From positions 30,418,162 to 30,482,161 of the forward strand of contig OU612067.1 of assembly GCA_914767715.1 (NCBI GenBank): a stretch of DNA of 64,000 bases, written 5' to 3'. The position numbers were made by a program, and so were the translations under genes. Below the pieces are notes generated by a model that worked only from the letters and a program-made list of their open reading frames with translations, was not told where the DNA came from and did no database searches. Every line of letters begins with the position of its first letter. Position 1 is the stretch's first letter. This stretch comes from Membranipora membranacea. Taxonomy: Eukaryota; Bryozoa; Gymnolaemata; Cheilostomatida; Membraniporidae. Of this stretch, positions 1 to 10,832 are shown piece after piece.

Positions 1-44
1 AATACCGAGAGACTGGTGATAAGTTCTTTCTACATAAGTACAAC

Positions 45-1774
45 TTGGAGAGACGAATCAGCAAGCAAGAATGCCAACGTAGGAAAAAAGAACATCATAT
101 TGAGAAAATCTGCAAACCACTGGAAAGGGGTAACTCGAAACCTTTCTATAAACGCCTAAAACATTCTAGGTCAAACAGTGTGACACACTTGAGGTTAGTA
201 AACACTAGAGGTGACGTCACTGATGATGAAGTGGAGTGTGCTGAGCTCCTGAACAGGCACTTCCAAGACCAGTTTTGCCAAGATCAGCAACTTAAAGAGG
301 ACAAACGACTAAAGACAACAAACATAGATACTATTGAGATAACCGTTGAAGGATTGATTAACTTAATCCAGAATCTACCGAACGGAAAGTCCCCTGGCCC
401 TGATTCCATAAGAAAGCCAGATCTGCTTGTTGACACCAAGATGTCAGCAACCTGCCTCAAACACGTTTTTCAGGCGTCAATAGAAACAGGGCGACTCCCA
501 GCACAGTGGAAGCTTGCATATGTCACCCCAGTGCATAAAGGTGGTAAAAAAGATGCAGCAAACAACTATCGACCCATATCCCTTATAATTATCCTATGTA
601 AGATGTTAGAACACATCATCCTTCACTATCTGAACCAAAAACTGAATGATTTGCTTCACAACAGGCAACATGAACTAGCTAAAGCGGCTGAAGCATCAAA
701 AACTACACATTCTGTAGTACTGGACTTCAAGAAAGCATTTGATATAGTTCCACATTCCCGCCTGAGCTTATAAACTGGATGCAAGACTTTCCTACTGACA
801 GGAGACAGAGGGTTGTTGTCAAGGGCCAAGAGTCTGGAGAATTGGCTGTCACATCTGGAGTCCCACAGGGGTCAGTTCTCGGCCCGACACTGTACTTGAT
901 CTACATCAATGATCTCCCAGCTACAGTAGACTGCAGTGTAAGCCTCTACGCTGATGACACGTTACTATACCAACCAGTTTCCACTCCTGCTGATGCCACT
1001 AAATTTCAGTCAAATATAGATGCTATACATAGATGGTCTGCTGAATGGAAAAAGCCATTTAATGACACCAAATGCCATGTGTTAACCTTTGGAAATCAAG
1101 ATCACAGACCTCTCTACAGACTAGGGAGCACAGGTATGGAATGGGTTAGTGATACAAAGTACCTTGGTGTTATTTTGCAATCTGACCTTAAGTTTGACCT
1201 ACATATGACGCTAAAGGAGGAGAAGGCTTCCAGGACACTTGGTGCCATCAAACATATCTTACATGATGCTCCAAGGGAAGGGCGCCTACTGGCACGTACA
1301 AGTCTATGTCGTCCCGTACTTGAGTACGCTGACACGATCTGGGATCCAACGCTGAATAAGGACATCGAGTCTCTCGAGATGGTACAAAATCGAGCAATAC
1401 AATTTATAAGCTGCCTCAAAGGCAGAGAGAGTGTTTCTGAGGCTGGCTTCGAACTTGGCCTCCAATCTTTACAACAGACGAGAAAAAATCACAGACTGAC
1501 TCTGCTGACGAAAATACTCTCGGATGAGGAAAGACATAACACCCTGGCTCAGGCCTATGACGAAATATCCACGGATCGGGAAAATATGACTGTGACGACA
1601 AAGGCTGCTGCCAGAGGTGAAATGACCTCTGTCTATGCTGCATCTCAAGCTTTTCAAGGTAGTTTTCTACCCAGAACCATAAGAGATACAAGAGGAAACA
1701 ATATGCAAGGTACAAAACCCAGTGCACAACTGGAGAAAAAGAGAAGTAGTTCAGCCCCCTGTAAAGGAGACTAG
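45..1774 (+). pseudogene. Truncated LINE reverse transcriptase (CR1/Jockey-like)
   Basis: Remnant of a non-LTR retrotransposon polyprotein, which would copy its own RNA at a nicked target. The first frame (45-773) holds the RT finger motifs NGKSPGPDS, LPAQWKLAYVTPVHKGG and NNYRPISL, then LDFKKAFDIVPH with the first catalytic Asp. The second frame (779-1774) continues with VTSGVPQGSVLGPTLYLIYI and the catalytic box YADDTLLY, then the thumb (KYLGVILQSDLKF, LEYADTIWDP). The two frames do not join: a stop at 771-773, a frame change, and loss of the usual segments before and after LDFKKAFD show internal deletions. The endonuclease domain upstream is absent or outside the window. The family assignment (CR1/L2/Jockey group) is by motif pattern only. 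It cannot be functional as written. Confidence 0.9.
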
Positions 1775-2750
1775 GAACTACAAAAAACACCCACCGATGC
1801 AAAAATAACAGCAGATTGCTGTAACCCCTGAAGTAAAAAAACCCTTAACACACTGTTAATCAAATGAGGCACTCGTTTTACTTTAGTGTTCCTGAGTGTT
1901 CGATGGCGTCAAAGGTATTCAAAGGTATTGACTTTTTTTTGTTATGTTATATACTGGGCCTAACTAATAAATGTGCACAAAATTATGCAGAGCTTGTATT
2001 GTAATAAGACTCTACTGACACCTTGATGTCAGAGACTCACACAGACTGAGACTCATATCCCTTATGGATGTCCGTTTTTTTAAAAGCAATCAAGGAAGGT
2101 CTTTCAAGATGTCTGCTTGTTAGATCACCACAAATTTAAAGATTTCAATTGAATCATGTCAAACTTCCTACAAGACTAGTATGAGATTGTGTGGCCTGAG
2201 ACCACTGTCTTGGGTCAATTAAAATCTATTTGATGTTCCAAGCGCCACTTATTTTCAACGTGGCTTTACAATGCTAACTGATTGATGAGAGCACCTGGTT
2301 CAACTTAGATTAATCAGGTTAGCATCTTTTCATCCGTGAAATTTGCATCAATTGATACAAAACTCGTGACATTCCACATACACAAAGGATGCCCATCAGT
2401 GCTTGACCCATGGTTTCTAGCCGAAAACCTGTGTGATGTGCATTTGTGTGTGTTGTGTGTTGTTGTGTATGCTCACTCCTGTATGTTTCATATCAGGAAA
2501 TGCTTGATTGTGCTGTCACTGACCAACAACCGCATGCAATGATATAAGATACTGTATGTTAAACCCAGATCTGTTATCCTGGCTGTATTAACTCTTCACT
2601 TCTCTCTAATTACAATCAAATGTGTGAATATTTGGGGATATGCAGTAGTGCTGTCACGATCTCAACAACTGCGTATAATCTTATATTTAGATTCAGCTAA
2701 TTTTCTTTTCCTAGAGAGACCTTTTTGTCCCCATAATGATCTGGTTTATG
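1775..2750. other. Gene-free AT-rich stretch after LINE
   Basis: Probably the LINE 3' untranslated region followed by unique AT-rich sequence. A short frame at 2336-2542 contains Cys/Val/His-rich low-complexity sequence from GTGTGT repeats and is not convincing. No RNA gene or repeat seen. Confidence 0.4.
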
Positions 2751-2751
2751 G

Positions 2752-2754
2752 CGG

Positions 2755-2812
<58 letters not shown>
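2752..2812 (+). repeat. (GAT)n microsatellite
   Basis: About 20 uninterrupted GAT triplets. They create a run of Asp codons in an otherwise random frame (2624-2851). No flanking domain supports a real acidic protein. Confidence 0.95.
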
Positions 2813-3327
2813 CCCAGTATAAAGTTTCCAAATTCTCCAGTCCAATTTTAGTACTGTGCTTTCATTTTAGTCGACGCAGTTGGGTGGCTGTGCAACTGTA
2901 CAAAGTGTATTCCTTGAATGGTGTGATCCTTTAATCGAGGAACAAGAGGTCCCAACTAAGGTAGCAAAATGCACAACAGTGACTAATGACACCCCAGCGG
3001 AGACTGTCGAGGTTAGGATTAAAACTTCAGCCTGTTGAAATATTGTAGATCATCAAACAGCAGGCATTGGCAGTTAGTCATTTTGAATGGATGCTAATTA
3101 TGATATGTGCAACTGTTGTATAGAGGTATCAGAGTCATATCCTCTCTGCTCTCTATGCTGGAATATTTCATCTTGGCATTTTTGCATTTCTCAAACATGC
3201 TTCAGTGACGTGCATAAGTTCAGGCTACCATATTTAGGAAAATCATCAAATTTTGGCGTAGTTTTTAACTGTAAAGTGTGATGATAACATGCATTGGCTA
3301 TATCATGACCAAATTAGTGACTTTAAA

Positions 3328-3379
3328 CCATACACCCTCATTTTCAACTGTAGAATCCCCAGATCCAATGGATATTCAG
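3328..3379 (+). pseudogene. Truncated copy 1 of the 141-nt repeat exon
   Basis: The 3' third of the repeat exon (peptide HTPSFSTVESPDPMDIQ), ending in CAG before GTAAAC. Its 5' part is replaced by unrelated sequence (ACCAAATTAGTGACTTTAAA) that also occurs at about 16849-16868, upstream of the second array. It lacks its splice acceptor and is probably not used. Confidence 0.7.
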
Positions 3380-3500
3380 GTAAACCAACATCATTGTGGT
3401 TGGAAGTTTGACAAAGGATAGGAGAAATTGTATAAGTGACAGTCTTCTGTTGATTCTGCATTGTTTTTCTCATGTGACCACATAGCAACTACTTTTCCAG

Positions 3501-3641
3501 ATCCACTCTGTGACGAGCACGATACCAGTCAAATCGGTGTTTGCTGAAATTTGCAAGGCAGGGAACATCGAGCAGAAAGACGCGTTGGTTCATAAACCCT
3601 CATTTTCAACTGTAGAATCCCCCGAGCCAATAGATATTCAG
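3501..3641 (+). CDS. Repeat exon copy 2 (47 codons, phase 0)
   Basis: Exactly 141 nt between TTTTCCAG and GTAAGC, open in one frame and starting and ending in phase 0, so it can be included or skipped without a frameshift. The peptide begins IHSVTSTIPVKSVFAEICKA and ends STVESPEPIDIQ. It is one of at least six full copies in the window with the core S-T-x-x-x-K-S-V-x-A-E-I-C-Q, E-Q-K and T-V-E-S. The unit (exon plus intron) repeats about every 260 bp here. I do not recognise the domain. It has conserved Cys and charged residues, is Ser/Thr/Pro rich, and has no signal or membrane segment. The exon call rests on the repeated splice borders and conserved frame; the gene start was not found. Confidence 0.75.
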
Positions 3642-3761
3642 GTAAGCCAACATCATTGTGGTTGAAAGTTTGACAAGGATAGGAGAAATTGTATTAGTGT
3701 CAGTCTTTTGTTGATTCTGCATTGTTTTTCTCATGTGACCACATAGCAACTACTTTTCCAG

Positions 3762-3902
3762 ATCCACTCCGTGACGAGCACGATACCAGTCAAATCGGTG
3801 TTTGCTAAAATTTGCCAGGCAGGGAACATCGAGCAGAAAGACGCGTTGGTTCATACACCCTCATTTTCAACTGTAGAATCCCCCGAGCCAATGGATATTC
3901 AG
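3762..3902 (+). CDS. Repeat exon copy 3 (47 codons, phase 0)
   Basis: 141 nt, nearly identical to copy 2 in exon and in both flanking introns, which points to a recent tandem duplication. The peptide differs at a few residues (AKICQ for AEICK, HTPS for HKPS). Borders are TTTTCCAG and GTAAGC. Function unknown; same gene as the neighbouring copies by inference. Confidence 0.75.
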
Positions 3903-4022
3903 GTAAGCCAACATCATTGTGGTTGAAAGTTTGACAAGGATAGGAGAAATTGTATTAGTGACAGTCTTTTGTTGATTCTGCATTGTTTTTCTCATGTGAC
4001 CACATAGCAACTACTTTTCCAG

Positions 4023-4163
4023 ATCCATTCCGTGACGAGCACGATACCAGTTAAATCAGTGTACGCTGAAATTTGTCAGATGGGAACATTTGAGCAAAAG
4101 GAGGCGTTGGTTCATGCACCCTCATGTTTGACAGTCGAGTCAGCAGTACCAATAAATATCCGG
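4023..4163 (+). CDS. Repeat exon copy 4 (47 codons, phase 0)
   Basis: 141 nt between TTTTCCAG and GTAAGC. More diverged than copies 2 and 3: it has SVYAEICQMGTFEQKEALVH and ends SAVPINIR, so the usual final Gln is Arg (CGG). The downstream intron differs from those of copies 2-3 and carries extra sequence (about 4200-4450) that resembles the intron after copy 7 at about 17400-17600. Confidence 0.75.
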
Positions 4164-4450
4164 GTAAGCCAACATCAGTAAGGTTGAAAGTTTGGGAAAA
4201 TCTAGGAGAAATCAAAGGTACTCCTCTACTTCAAAGCTCAACAGTTAGTTACATGGAAATCATGGCCTCAGTATCAACTTTGTATAGATCTGATACAGAC
4301 AGAGCTGATTATTATGCCAGGCATCGTCGTTGATGCATCGACATCAGTTAAAGGGAAAGCTCAGCCTAGGGCATGCCCGCGATCAAATCATAGTGTCAGT
4401 CTTCTGTTGACTGTTTTCATCATGTGACAATGTAGCAATTACTTTTCCAG

Positions 4451-4591
4451 ATTAATTCAGTGGCGAGCACCACACAAATCAAGTCAAAGAATGCTGAAAT
4501 ATGCCAGCTGAGAAGTATAGAACAGAAGGAAGGGTTAGTACGTACTCCTTCATGTTTGACTGTTGAATCCCCAGAACCAATGGATGTACAG
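4451..4591 (+). CDS. Repeat exon copy 5 (47 codons, phase 0)
   Basis: 141 nt between TTTTCCAG and GTAAGC. The peptide has VASTTQIKSKNAEICQL, SIEQKEGLVRTPSCLTVES and ends MDVQ. It is the last copy of the first array. The next in-phase candidate is the exon starting at 5186. Confidence 0.75.
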
Positions 4592-5185
4592 GTAAGCCAA
4601 CAGGGTTTAGGTTGCAGGCATGACACCACGGCCTTAATATTGACTCTTTGCCGCCCAAGTTAGGGGAGAGTCGGGCACAAGATGTGTGACTAGTTGTCTT
4701 CAAGTTATTTTGGTGACAACTCAACATACCAGTATGCTGCCGGTGACATCATGGTCTCAGTATGAACCATGGTATTCAACTGGTAAGGGAGAGCGGAGCA
4801 TGAGGCCAGCCAGTGATCAGGTTGTGTTAGTGTTCCATTGTTTCCATAATGATCTCCTGATGTTATGCTGATTGTTGCCTCTGAAAAAATAATTATTTAT
4901 TTATATGACTAGCCGCAAACAAACCAGGTCTATGAATTTGCTATCAAAAGACTTGCATCACATATTTCATATTCTATTGAAAGTTGAACAGTTTAAAAAT
5001 ACTTATCTAATCATCTCGTCATCAGTTTATACACTCAATAACCTGCTCTCAAACATCATTATTAGTAATCCTGATTGCAACTTAATCACTGATTATATTG
5101 AAAGGAACGGAAAGTGAAAAATGACATTGTTAGGTTCCTGTTGCAAATTTTAAGAATATTGATATCCTAGTTTGTGTTGTTTTAG

Positions 5186-5635
5186 ATCAGCCGAAAATCC
5201 TTACCAACATTCCTCATGAAGAAGAGATTGTTCGCCGAACTTGTCACCGCCCAGAGCCAGAAGTCCGTCAAGCGCTGCACTGCTCGTATGGCCGAATGCG
5301 AGTCAGTGCAGTGCTTGCGCACTGAAGGCATCTGGGCAAACGGGAGATTTAAAGTTGGAGAAAACATGATCACCCTAGCACCTCTGGCTCACAGCAGGAT
5401 GGTGTATAACATCTCTAGAGTCCACAGAGGCCCTCTTGTCAGGCCTAATATTGAAGCTGAAGCTGGAGGTGTTAGGACAATTACACCCGATCTGCAGGCT
5501 GATAAAAAACCACAAGTTGGTAAATATGGCAATGACAATAGACTGCCACAAAAAAATTCTCAGCTGCTGCATAGGCACAGCAATGTGGTTCAGTTTTTTT
5601 CGAATTTTATGCTTGATGTCTTTTTTCATGGCTGA
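5186..5635 (+). CDS. Probable terminal exon after first exon array
   Basis: Open from a good acceptor (TTGTTTTAG) at 5185 in phase 0 to TGA at 5635: 149 codons. Phase 0 matches the repeat exons upstream, so the splice from copy 5 would be in frame. The first about 90 residues look like real coding sequence (basic, with KKRLFAELVTAQSQKSVKRC and HSRMVYNISRVHRGP); the last 40 are A/T-biased and may be read-through of an intron, with a GTAAATATGG donor possible near 5519. Residues 29-47 include three Cys. I do not recognise the family. Linkage to the array is inference from phase and order. Confidence 0.5.
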   Translation: MSRKSLPTFLMKKRLFAELVTAQSQKSVKRCTARMAECESVQCLRTEGIWANGRFKVGENMITLAPLAHSRMVYNISRVHRGPLVRPNIEAEAGGVRTITPDLQADKKPQVGKYGNDNRLPQKNSQLLHRHSNVVQFFSNFMLDVFFHG

Positions 5636-5639
5636 TTTA

Positions 5640-6505
5640 GCCTAGTCCATCTGGGTGACCTTTTCTGGAGCGCTATCGTCTCCCCCTTTATCAATTATTA
5701 CAAAGGGGAGATGCTCTGTACTTATTGTTTTCGTTTTCTTTACTTTCTTTTGTTTTTCTTTTCTTTTGTTTTCGAAACCACTATTCACATTCACCATAAA
5801 TACATTTGGTCTGCTCTTAATGTAATCCCCTTAAAATACCAACTGACTCTTTGAAAAATCATACTTACAAACAAGATTGGTCTTCTTCTCCTCCCCATAA
5901 TCGTTGTCATTCCTGCCACCACAAAGCAAGACAACCCATCGTATTTATTACTATTATCATAAAAACCCACTGATATTCTAGCATGGGCTGGCTGTCAGGG
6001 ATGGGTTTGGGGACACCCATCCCCCTCAGCCTGCCTGCATGATAGACGGCACAAAGAAACGCTAGTAGAAGCGTTAACTGGTCTGGAGAGGCAGATCAGC
6101 CAGCTCAATTAACAGAGGTGTATCGATACAGTAAAGAATAAGACCAGTAGTGAAGTACTGATAAGCTAAGGAGTTACTCTTCCTCACAAAAAGACAAGAT
6201 AATGACCTAAATTGAAAGATAGATTTCAGAAATATCTGATGTGTAAATGTATATGGGATTATGATTTGTTTACTATGGGGATGATATTACAATTACAACA
6301 TATCATGTAATGTCGATAAGAGAAAGGAATAGACGACGCCAGCCACAACAGTTTCTTGATCCAATCATTTTCTACATGGTTACACCATTGCACCCCTGTC
6401 AATTAAATGTTTGGAACACAGTTTTGTTAAACAGGAAGGAAGCGCCAAGTGCAAATGCAAATAAACAGGCATCAATTAGCACGGCGGAACTAATTGATTT
6501 TATTA
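5640..6505. other. No supported gene
   Basis: T-rich tract at 5728-5780, then AT-rich sequence. A 77-codon frame at 6310-6543 has no recognisable motif, and its end runs into the TTAA-element copy. Nothing else is supported. Confidence 0.4.
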
Positions 6506-6510
6506 GTTCC

Positions 6511-7690
6511 TTAAGGGAACAGGTTTCTTGGTATTATTTTTAAGCTTGAAATGAGATTTAGACAGCTATCACACATGCATTTGCATGAAAAATAAGTCTT
6601 CAGGGTTACTTGGCCTGGTAGGCTTGGGGGTTATAAGTTAACACTATTGAGTTGCCTACTCATGCACAGCCTAACTTGTCCAGGCGATTTGTAATGATCC
6701 TATTATTGGGGAAATACAGTAATATTAGTAACTATTGTGGTTAGATAACACGTGACAACTTTTGCGAATACATGACAAAGTCGCTCACAAATCTGTTGAT
6801 GACATAATAGTTCAAAAGAAAGTTTTATAATTTGTATACACGCTATATAATGAGTTGAGACCCGCTAATCAAAACATCCTTCATTTCTGTTATGAGCCCA
6901 TGTTGAAGAAGAGAAAAGAAGAACCGCCGTTGAAGAAGAGAATAGAAGAACCACCGTACCAAATATTATAAATACTGACTGTACATTACAATTAATGACT
7001 ATGACCAATTCCCTGTCCACAGCTTTTCAAGAGTGAAAACGAGTGACTTTCATTTCAGGCCGCTGCGCTTGTTTGCTCTGTTTAAATAAGAATACACTGG
7101 AGCAATGGATCGTTCCTGCTGACAGAGCCTTGCTTATTTCAGATTTACCTAAAAATGGTTTATACAATGCTTTATGGTTTGTACCAAATCTTGCAATAAT
7201 ATCCAACACAAGCCCCCAAATAAGATCCATACTGTGAAATAACTCAAAAACTCGACAAATTAATTTCCTAAGTGACTGAGGTGTGCTTTGACATAGGTTG
7301 TCATATGGCCTGCTGCACTCAGTCAGTAATGTTGATAGTCCATCTTTAGATGTGCTGAGTATCTGTGATGCACAGATGGACAAGATCTGATGTAAAATAA
7401 TATAGGAAGTTTCTCAAGGTATCCCGCTGCTAACACGATTATCAAAGTCCTCTTTAGGAGGCAGTTAAATTCATTTACATTTTACATCACCCTGGAGTCA
7501 GAAATAACTAGGTGACAAATTTATTTAGTTCAATTTACTTTGTGACTTGTAAATTCCAGTTTTTGATGAAAACAACAAAGTTTCTCCGAGAAAATCATGT
7601 GTGTCCAAACATCAGAATATTTGCAAAAATTGTTGTGAAGATTCTCAAAACTTCAAATCACTCAGTATTAATCATCGCATGCTTTGGATT
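6511..7690 (-). mobile_element. Truncated inverted copy (copy 3) of the 2.1-kb TTAA element
   Basis: This stretch is the reverse complement of the right half of the elements at 52923-55443 and 57168-59263. It begins TTAAGGGAACAGG, a shortened terminal repeat, and follows those copies through GTATTATTTTTAAGCTTGAA, the GCCTGGTAGG region and the conserved ORF region at about 7040-7380. It stops abruptly inside CGCATGCTTTGGATTT at about 7690, where DIRS-like coding sequence starts. In the coding direction shared with the other copies it reads LDIIARFGTNHKALYKPFLG without interruption over 118 codons (7027-7383, minus). The opposite strand is also open (7043-7237), so the true coding strand is unresolved. 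Confidence 0.8.
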
Positions 7691-8516
7691 TAGCGGATGC
7701 CTATAGAATAGTCCCTATTCGGACCCAGGACTGGAAATACCTAGGAATTTGTGTTCAGGGAGAGTTTTACATCGACAGTATGCTTCCAATGGGCGCTTCA
7801 TCATCTTGTAACATTTTCCAGAGGATTAGTGATGGCATAAAGTCAATGTTCCACAATGTTTACAGGGAAGATGCTGATGTGTTTAACTATCTAGATGACT
7901 TTCTGTTTATGGCGAGTTCAAGAGAGGCTTGTGATGCAGCCCTTAGTGCTTTCGAGGACCTTTGTCTTCGGGTAGGAATCCCCATAGCTGTTCATAAAAC
8001 AGTCAGGGCAACTCAACGGCTAGTTTTCTTAGGTCTAGGGATAGACTCACAAAGAAGGACACTCTTTATACCAGCTGAGAAGAGGGTCAAAGTCCAAGAG
8101 AAGCTCACCTCATTTTTGCGGTTGCAGGCCCACCGAGTTAAGTTGTGGCAGTCGATAGCAGGCTCCCTGAATTGCTTGGCACAAGTGGTGCGAGCAGGAT
8201 GCACCTACCTTAGTAGTGTGTATGGTGGATTAGCAGGTGTTCTGTCTCAGAGTAAGAACAAGAGAAGGCGAGTGAGTGAGGAAGTGAAAGAGGATCTAAG
8301 GGTGTGGTGTGCTTTAATTGAGGCCCCTCCCGAAAAACCATACGACATTGTCCTGGCGGACTTCATTCCCACCGTTAATCACAGACGCATCAACTTCTGT
8401 GGGTTTGGAGGCCTCAGGGGAGACCAGTGGTTTTACGGATCCTGGCCTCAGGTTGCAGTGCCTAATATAGCAGTGCTGGAACTGTTCCCCATAGTGATTG
8501 CTCTCCTGATGCTTCA
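7690..8516 (+). pseudogene. DIRS-like reverse transcriptase / RNase H fragment
   Basis: Protein fragment of a tyrosine-recombinase (DIRS/Ngaro type) retrotransposon. It opens with LDLADAYRIVPI (RT motif A, catalytic Asp) and continues with LPMGASSSCNIFQRISDGI (motif B) and the catalytic box FNYLDDFLF. Next come the connection (VFLGLGIDSQRRTLFIP, a typical thumb start) and an RNase H beginning at about 8400 with GGLRGDQWFYGSWPQ and NIAVLELFPIVIALL. The reading frame then enters unrelated sequence. The upstream RT fingers and gag are missing, cut at the junction with the TTAA-element copy. Family assignment rests on the LPMG-S-S-C-N-IFQR and LDDFL signature. Confidence 0.85.
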
Positions 8517-8744
8517 TAATATTGTTTATTTTGTGTTTTGTTGGTTGTATATAAATCAAGCTGTTTGATTTGTTGTTGGAGCGTGTACATTTACTATGTG
8601 ACCATTGTGTATATGTGATCAACTGTATATCAACTGATTATATCAACTGTACATCAGCTGATTATAATTGTGATGGCATGCCTAATTTATACTATCGGCA
8701 GCATGCTAAATGAGCACGTGACTTAATTAGTGGTCACTGCACAT

Positions 8745-8891
8745 GAGGACACAACAAATATCGGTCCGGATCTCCTATCAAGAGGCAAAATAGAGAAATT
8801 TCGGCTTACATTTCCTGCTATGAGATCAGATCCAATAGTCATCCCCAACCATCTCGACCCAATCAACTCGGGTCTCATTACATGGGTCTAA
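8745..8891 (+). pseudogene. DIRS-like RNase H C-terminal tail
   Basis: Open frame with TTNIGPDLLSRGKIEKFR, the motif (N-x-x-x-D-x-LSR...FR) that closes the RNase H of DIRS elements, then PIVIPNHLDPIN and a stop at 8889. About 225 bp of non-coding sequence separate it from the RT block, so the middle of RNase H has been lost or replaced. Confidence 0.75.
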
Positions 8892-9043
8892 CAAACAGTT
8901 ATCGCAATGACGTATTAGTCGTCCCTTGTCAGCAGGGCATTTCTTCACCCGTGGCGAGGGTTAAATTAGTTTCTTCTTGACCTTATAAATTGGGTATCGG
9001 TACATTTAATGATACATTCAATTCTTTCCTCTTCTTTTTGTAG

Positions 9044-9195
9044 AACTTGAAGAAGAAGTGGACAGACTGATTGGTGCGTCAGTATGCCCGGCGCCTGCAA
9101 AGATTTATGAAAAGTATATTAACAAATTCAAAAAGTTCTGTGATGGCATGGACCTTTCTTACCAGACAGAAGCCTGTAAATCTTCTTATCTTTAA
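9044..9195 (+). pseudogene. DIRS-like tyrosine recombinase N-terminal fragment
   Basis: Short open block after a TTTTTGTAG acceptor. It contains LEEEVDRLIGASVCPAPAKI followed by YEKYINKFKKFCDG, which fits the helical SAM-like core-binding domain at the N-terminus of tyrosine recombinases (Y-x-x-x-x-x-x-F-x-x-F-C). It stops at 9193-9195, and no catalytic R-H-R-Y block follows, so the recombinase is truncated. Its order after RT and RNase H is that of a DIRS/Ngaro-type element. Confidence 0.65.
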
Positions 9196-9199
9196 AGTT

Positions 9200-10690
9200 C
9201 CCTGTTTGGCAATCATATTAATAGGTGATTATCCTGCAATTTTTTACTTCATGGCACTATATAAAAAAAAATATCGCCACAACGATTGACCCAACCAAGA
9301 ATATTCTCACTCAACAATTTTGCAGTGAAGAATAATTAAAAAACCTAGTCTTAGCACGCGGCCGCATGACAAGGCTAGAAAAAACCTAATATTATTTTTG
9401 ATTGTTTTATGTGGCAATGCTATGGATTAAAAGATCTATGATACTCTGCATTCCGACCACATTTTTTTCAATGATTGTGAGGAGCTGGAGAAAGGCTTAT
9501 TATGGGGTTATGGCAAATTTTCTCATAAAGAGAACTGTGAAAACTCAAAAATGACAGCACAAGAGTAAACTTTAATGATCGATAAAAGTTAATTAAATCG
9601 TTAAACAGACAATTTTATTTTGTCTATGAAGGGGTAGAAATCTATCCAAGTGGTAGGCTTATTTAAATTAGCTTCAAAAGGGTTGATGAAACATGAGGCA
9701 ATGGAAAACAAGCATTCAAACTGCGTTATTCAAATATAAGTTTAAAAAATCTTTGGTTTAACAATCAGATTGACTTGGGAGCCATGTATAAGGAATTCAA
9801 CCCCACTTACAGCAGCAATTGTGCTATGAATGTTTGAGCATTCCCGTGAGTTGCGCAATAAATTAGTTTGTTCCGATTCGGTATATATAGTGAGCTCAGT
9901 AATCTTATTCACTGTTTCTATGTAGATTTTGAGCTCAAGATGAGTTGTCACCTCTTGGCTCACCCTAGAAAAGTGTATCAGTACCCATAGGCTGAGGTTG
10001 AGTTGAAACTTCAAAAAACATTTTCTGCAGTGGGGGACTTTAAACCGGCAGGGTCTCCCATACTGCAGCCATGCGGGCTCGCTGGCACATAGTGAATCTG
10101 ATGTCCATGGCTTGAACAGCCAAAATTTGCACAGCTCGTTCTCATGGAAACACGGTAAAGTGAATAGGAATGTGTATAGAATTCTGGAAATACACACTGT
10201 AAGTCTATGTATGGTAGGGTAAAATGGACTGGTACATAGTTTCATGATCATCACTGTAATTTGAGAACCTGGGAATAATCGTTAACTTGTGATACCAAAA
10301 ATAGCAGAACCCATGCATCATTTTTCAAATTGGACCTGGACATTGGTGACACCACATCACATCAGACAAGAAAAGTATCACCGAAACAAGAAAATACCAG
10401 AGATAGAGAATAGAATAGTGATAATTATCTGGGAAGTATTCAGCAAGTTTGGTGCATCGATCCAATAGACAGACAGTTATAGCCAGTGCTGGTGGAAGTC
10501 TAATTGAGTTTGAAAGTAATGTATCAAAAAAAAGTCTGACAACATTGAACAAAATCTTATTGCAATAATCAATGCATATACTAAGTTTGGGCAAGTCATG
10601 GCACTAAAAGAAGACAATTAATTAATTAATTAATATCAGCAGAGAGAAGACATTCATAGCATAGAGACATGGAGGTATACAGTATAGTAG
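9200..10690. other. No assigned gene; one 170-codon open frame
   Basis: AT-rich sequence. On the minus strand 9742-10254 is open for 170 codons. Its last 90 residues (for example VSQEVTTHLELKIYIETVNK, SGVEFLIHGSQVNLIVKP) look more protein-like than chance, but no domain or splice pattern is recognised, so it is not called a gene. 10621-10634 is a short TTAA tandem. Confidence 0.35.
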
Positions 10691-10699
10691 AGCAGCACG

Positions 10700-10823
10700 T
10701 AGACCAAGTTTGGTCCATTTGCCTGCATTCCAAATCGCTCCTAATCCACTGGTAACGCCGCTGAGGCGTGACCAGTGGATCGGGAGCAACAGGAATGCAG
10801 GCAATTGGATCAAACTTGTTCTA
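10700..10823. mobile_element. 124-bp fold-back MITE with 9-bp target duplication
   Basis: Almost the whole element is one imperfect palindrome. It starts TAGACCAAGTTTGGTCC and ends with the inverted counterpart GGATCAAACTTGTTCTA; further in, GCCTGCATTCC pairs with GGAATGCAGGC and CCACTGGT(A) pairs with (G)ACCAGTGG. It is flanked on both sides by AGCAGCACG (10691-10699 and 10824-10832), a perfect 9-bp direct repeat abutting the termini. A 9-bp duplication is typical of Mutator-like elements. No coding capacity. Confidence 0.85.
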
Positions 10824-10832
10824 AGCAGCACG

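Noticed and set aside
1114-1802. Minus-strand open frames across the first LINE
   Set aside because: They are antisense to the reverse transcriptase frame, which carries all recognisable motifs.
2624-2851. Acidic poly-Asp protein
   Set aside because: The Asp run is a (GAT)n microsatellite; the flanks have no conserved sequence, splice signals or start context.
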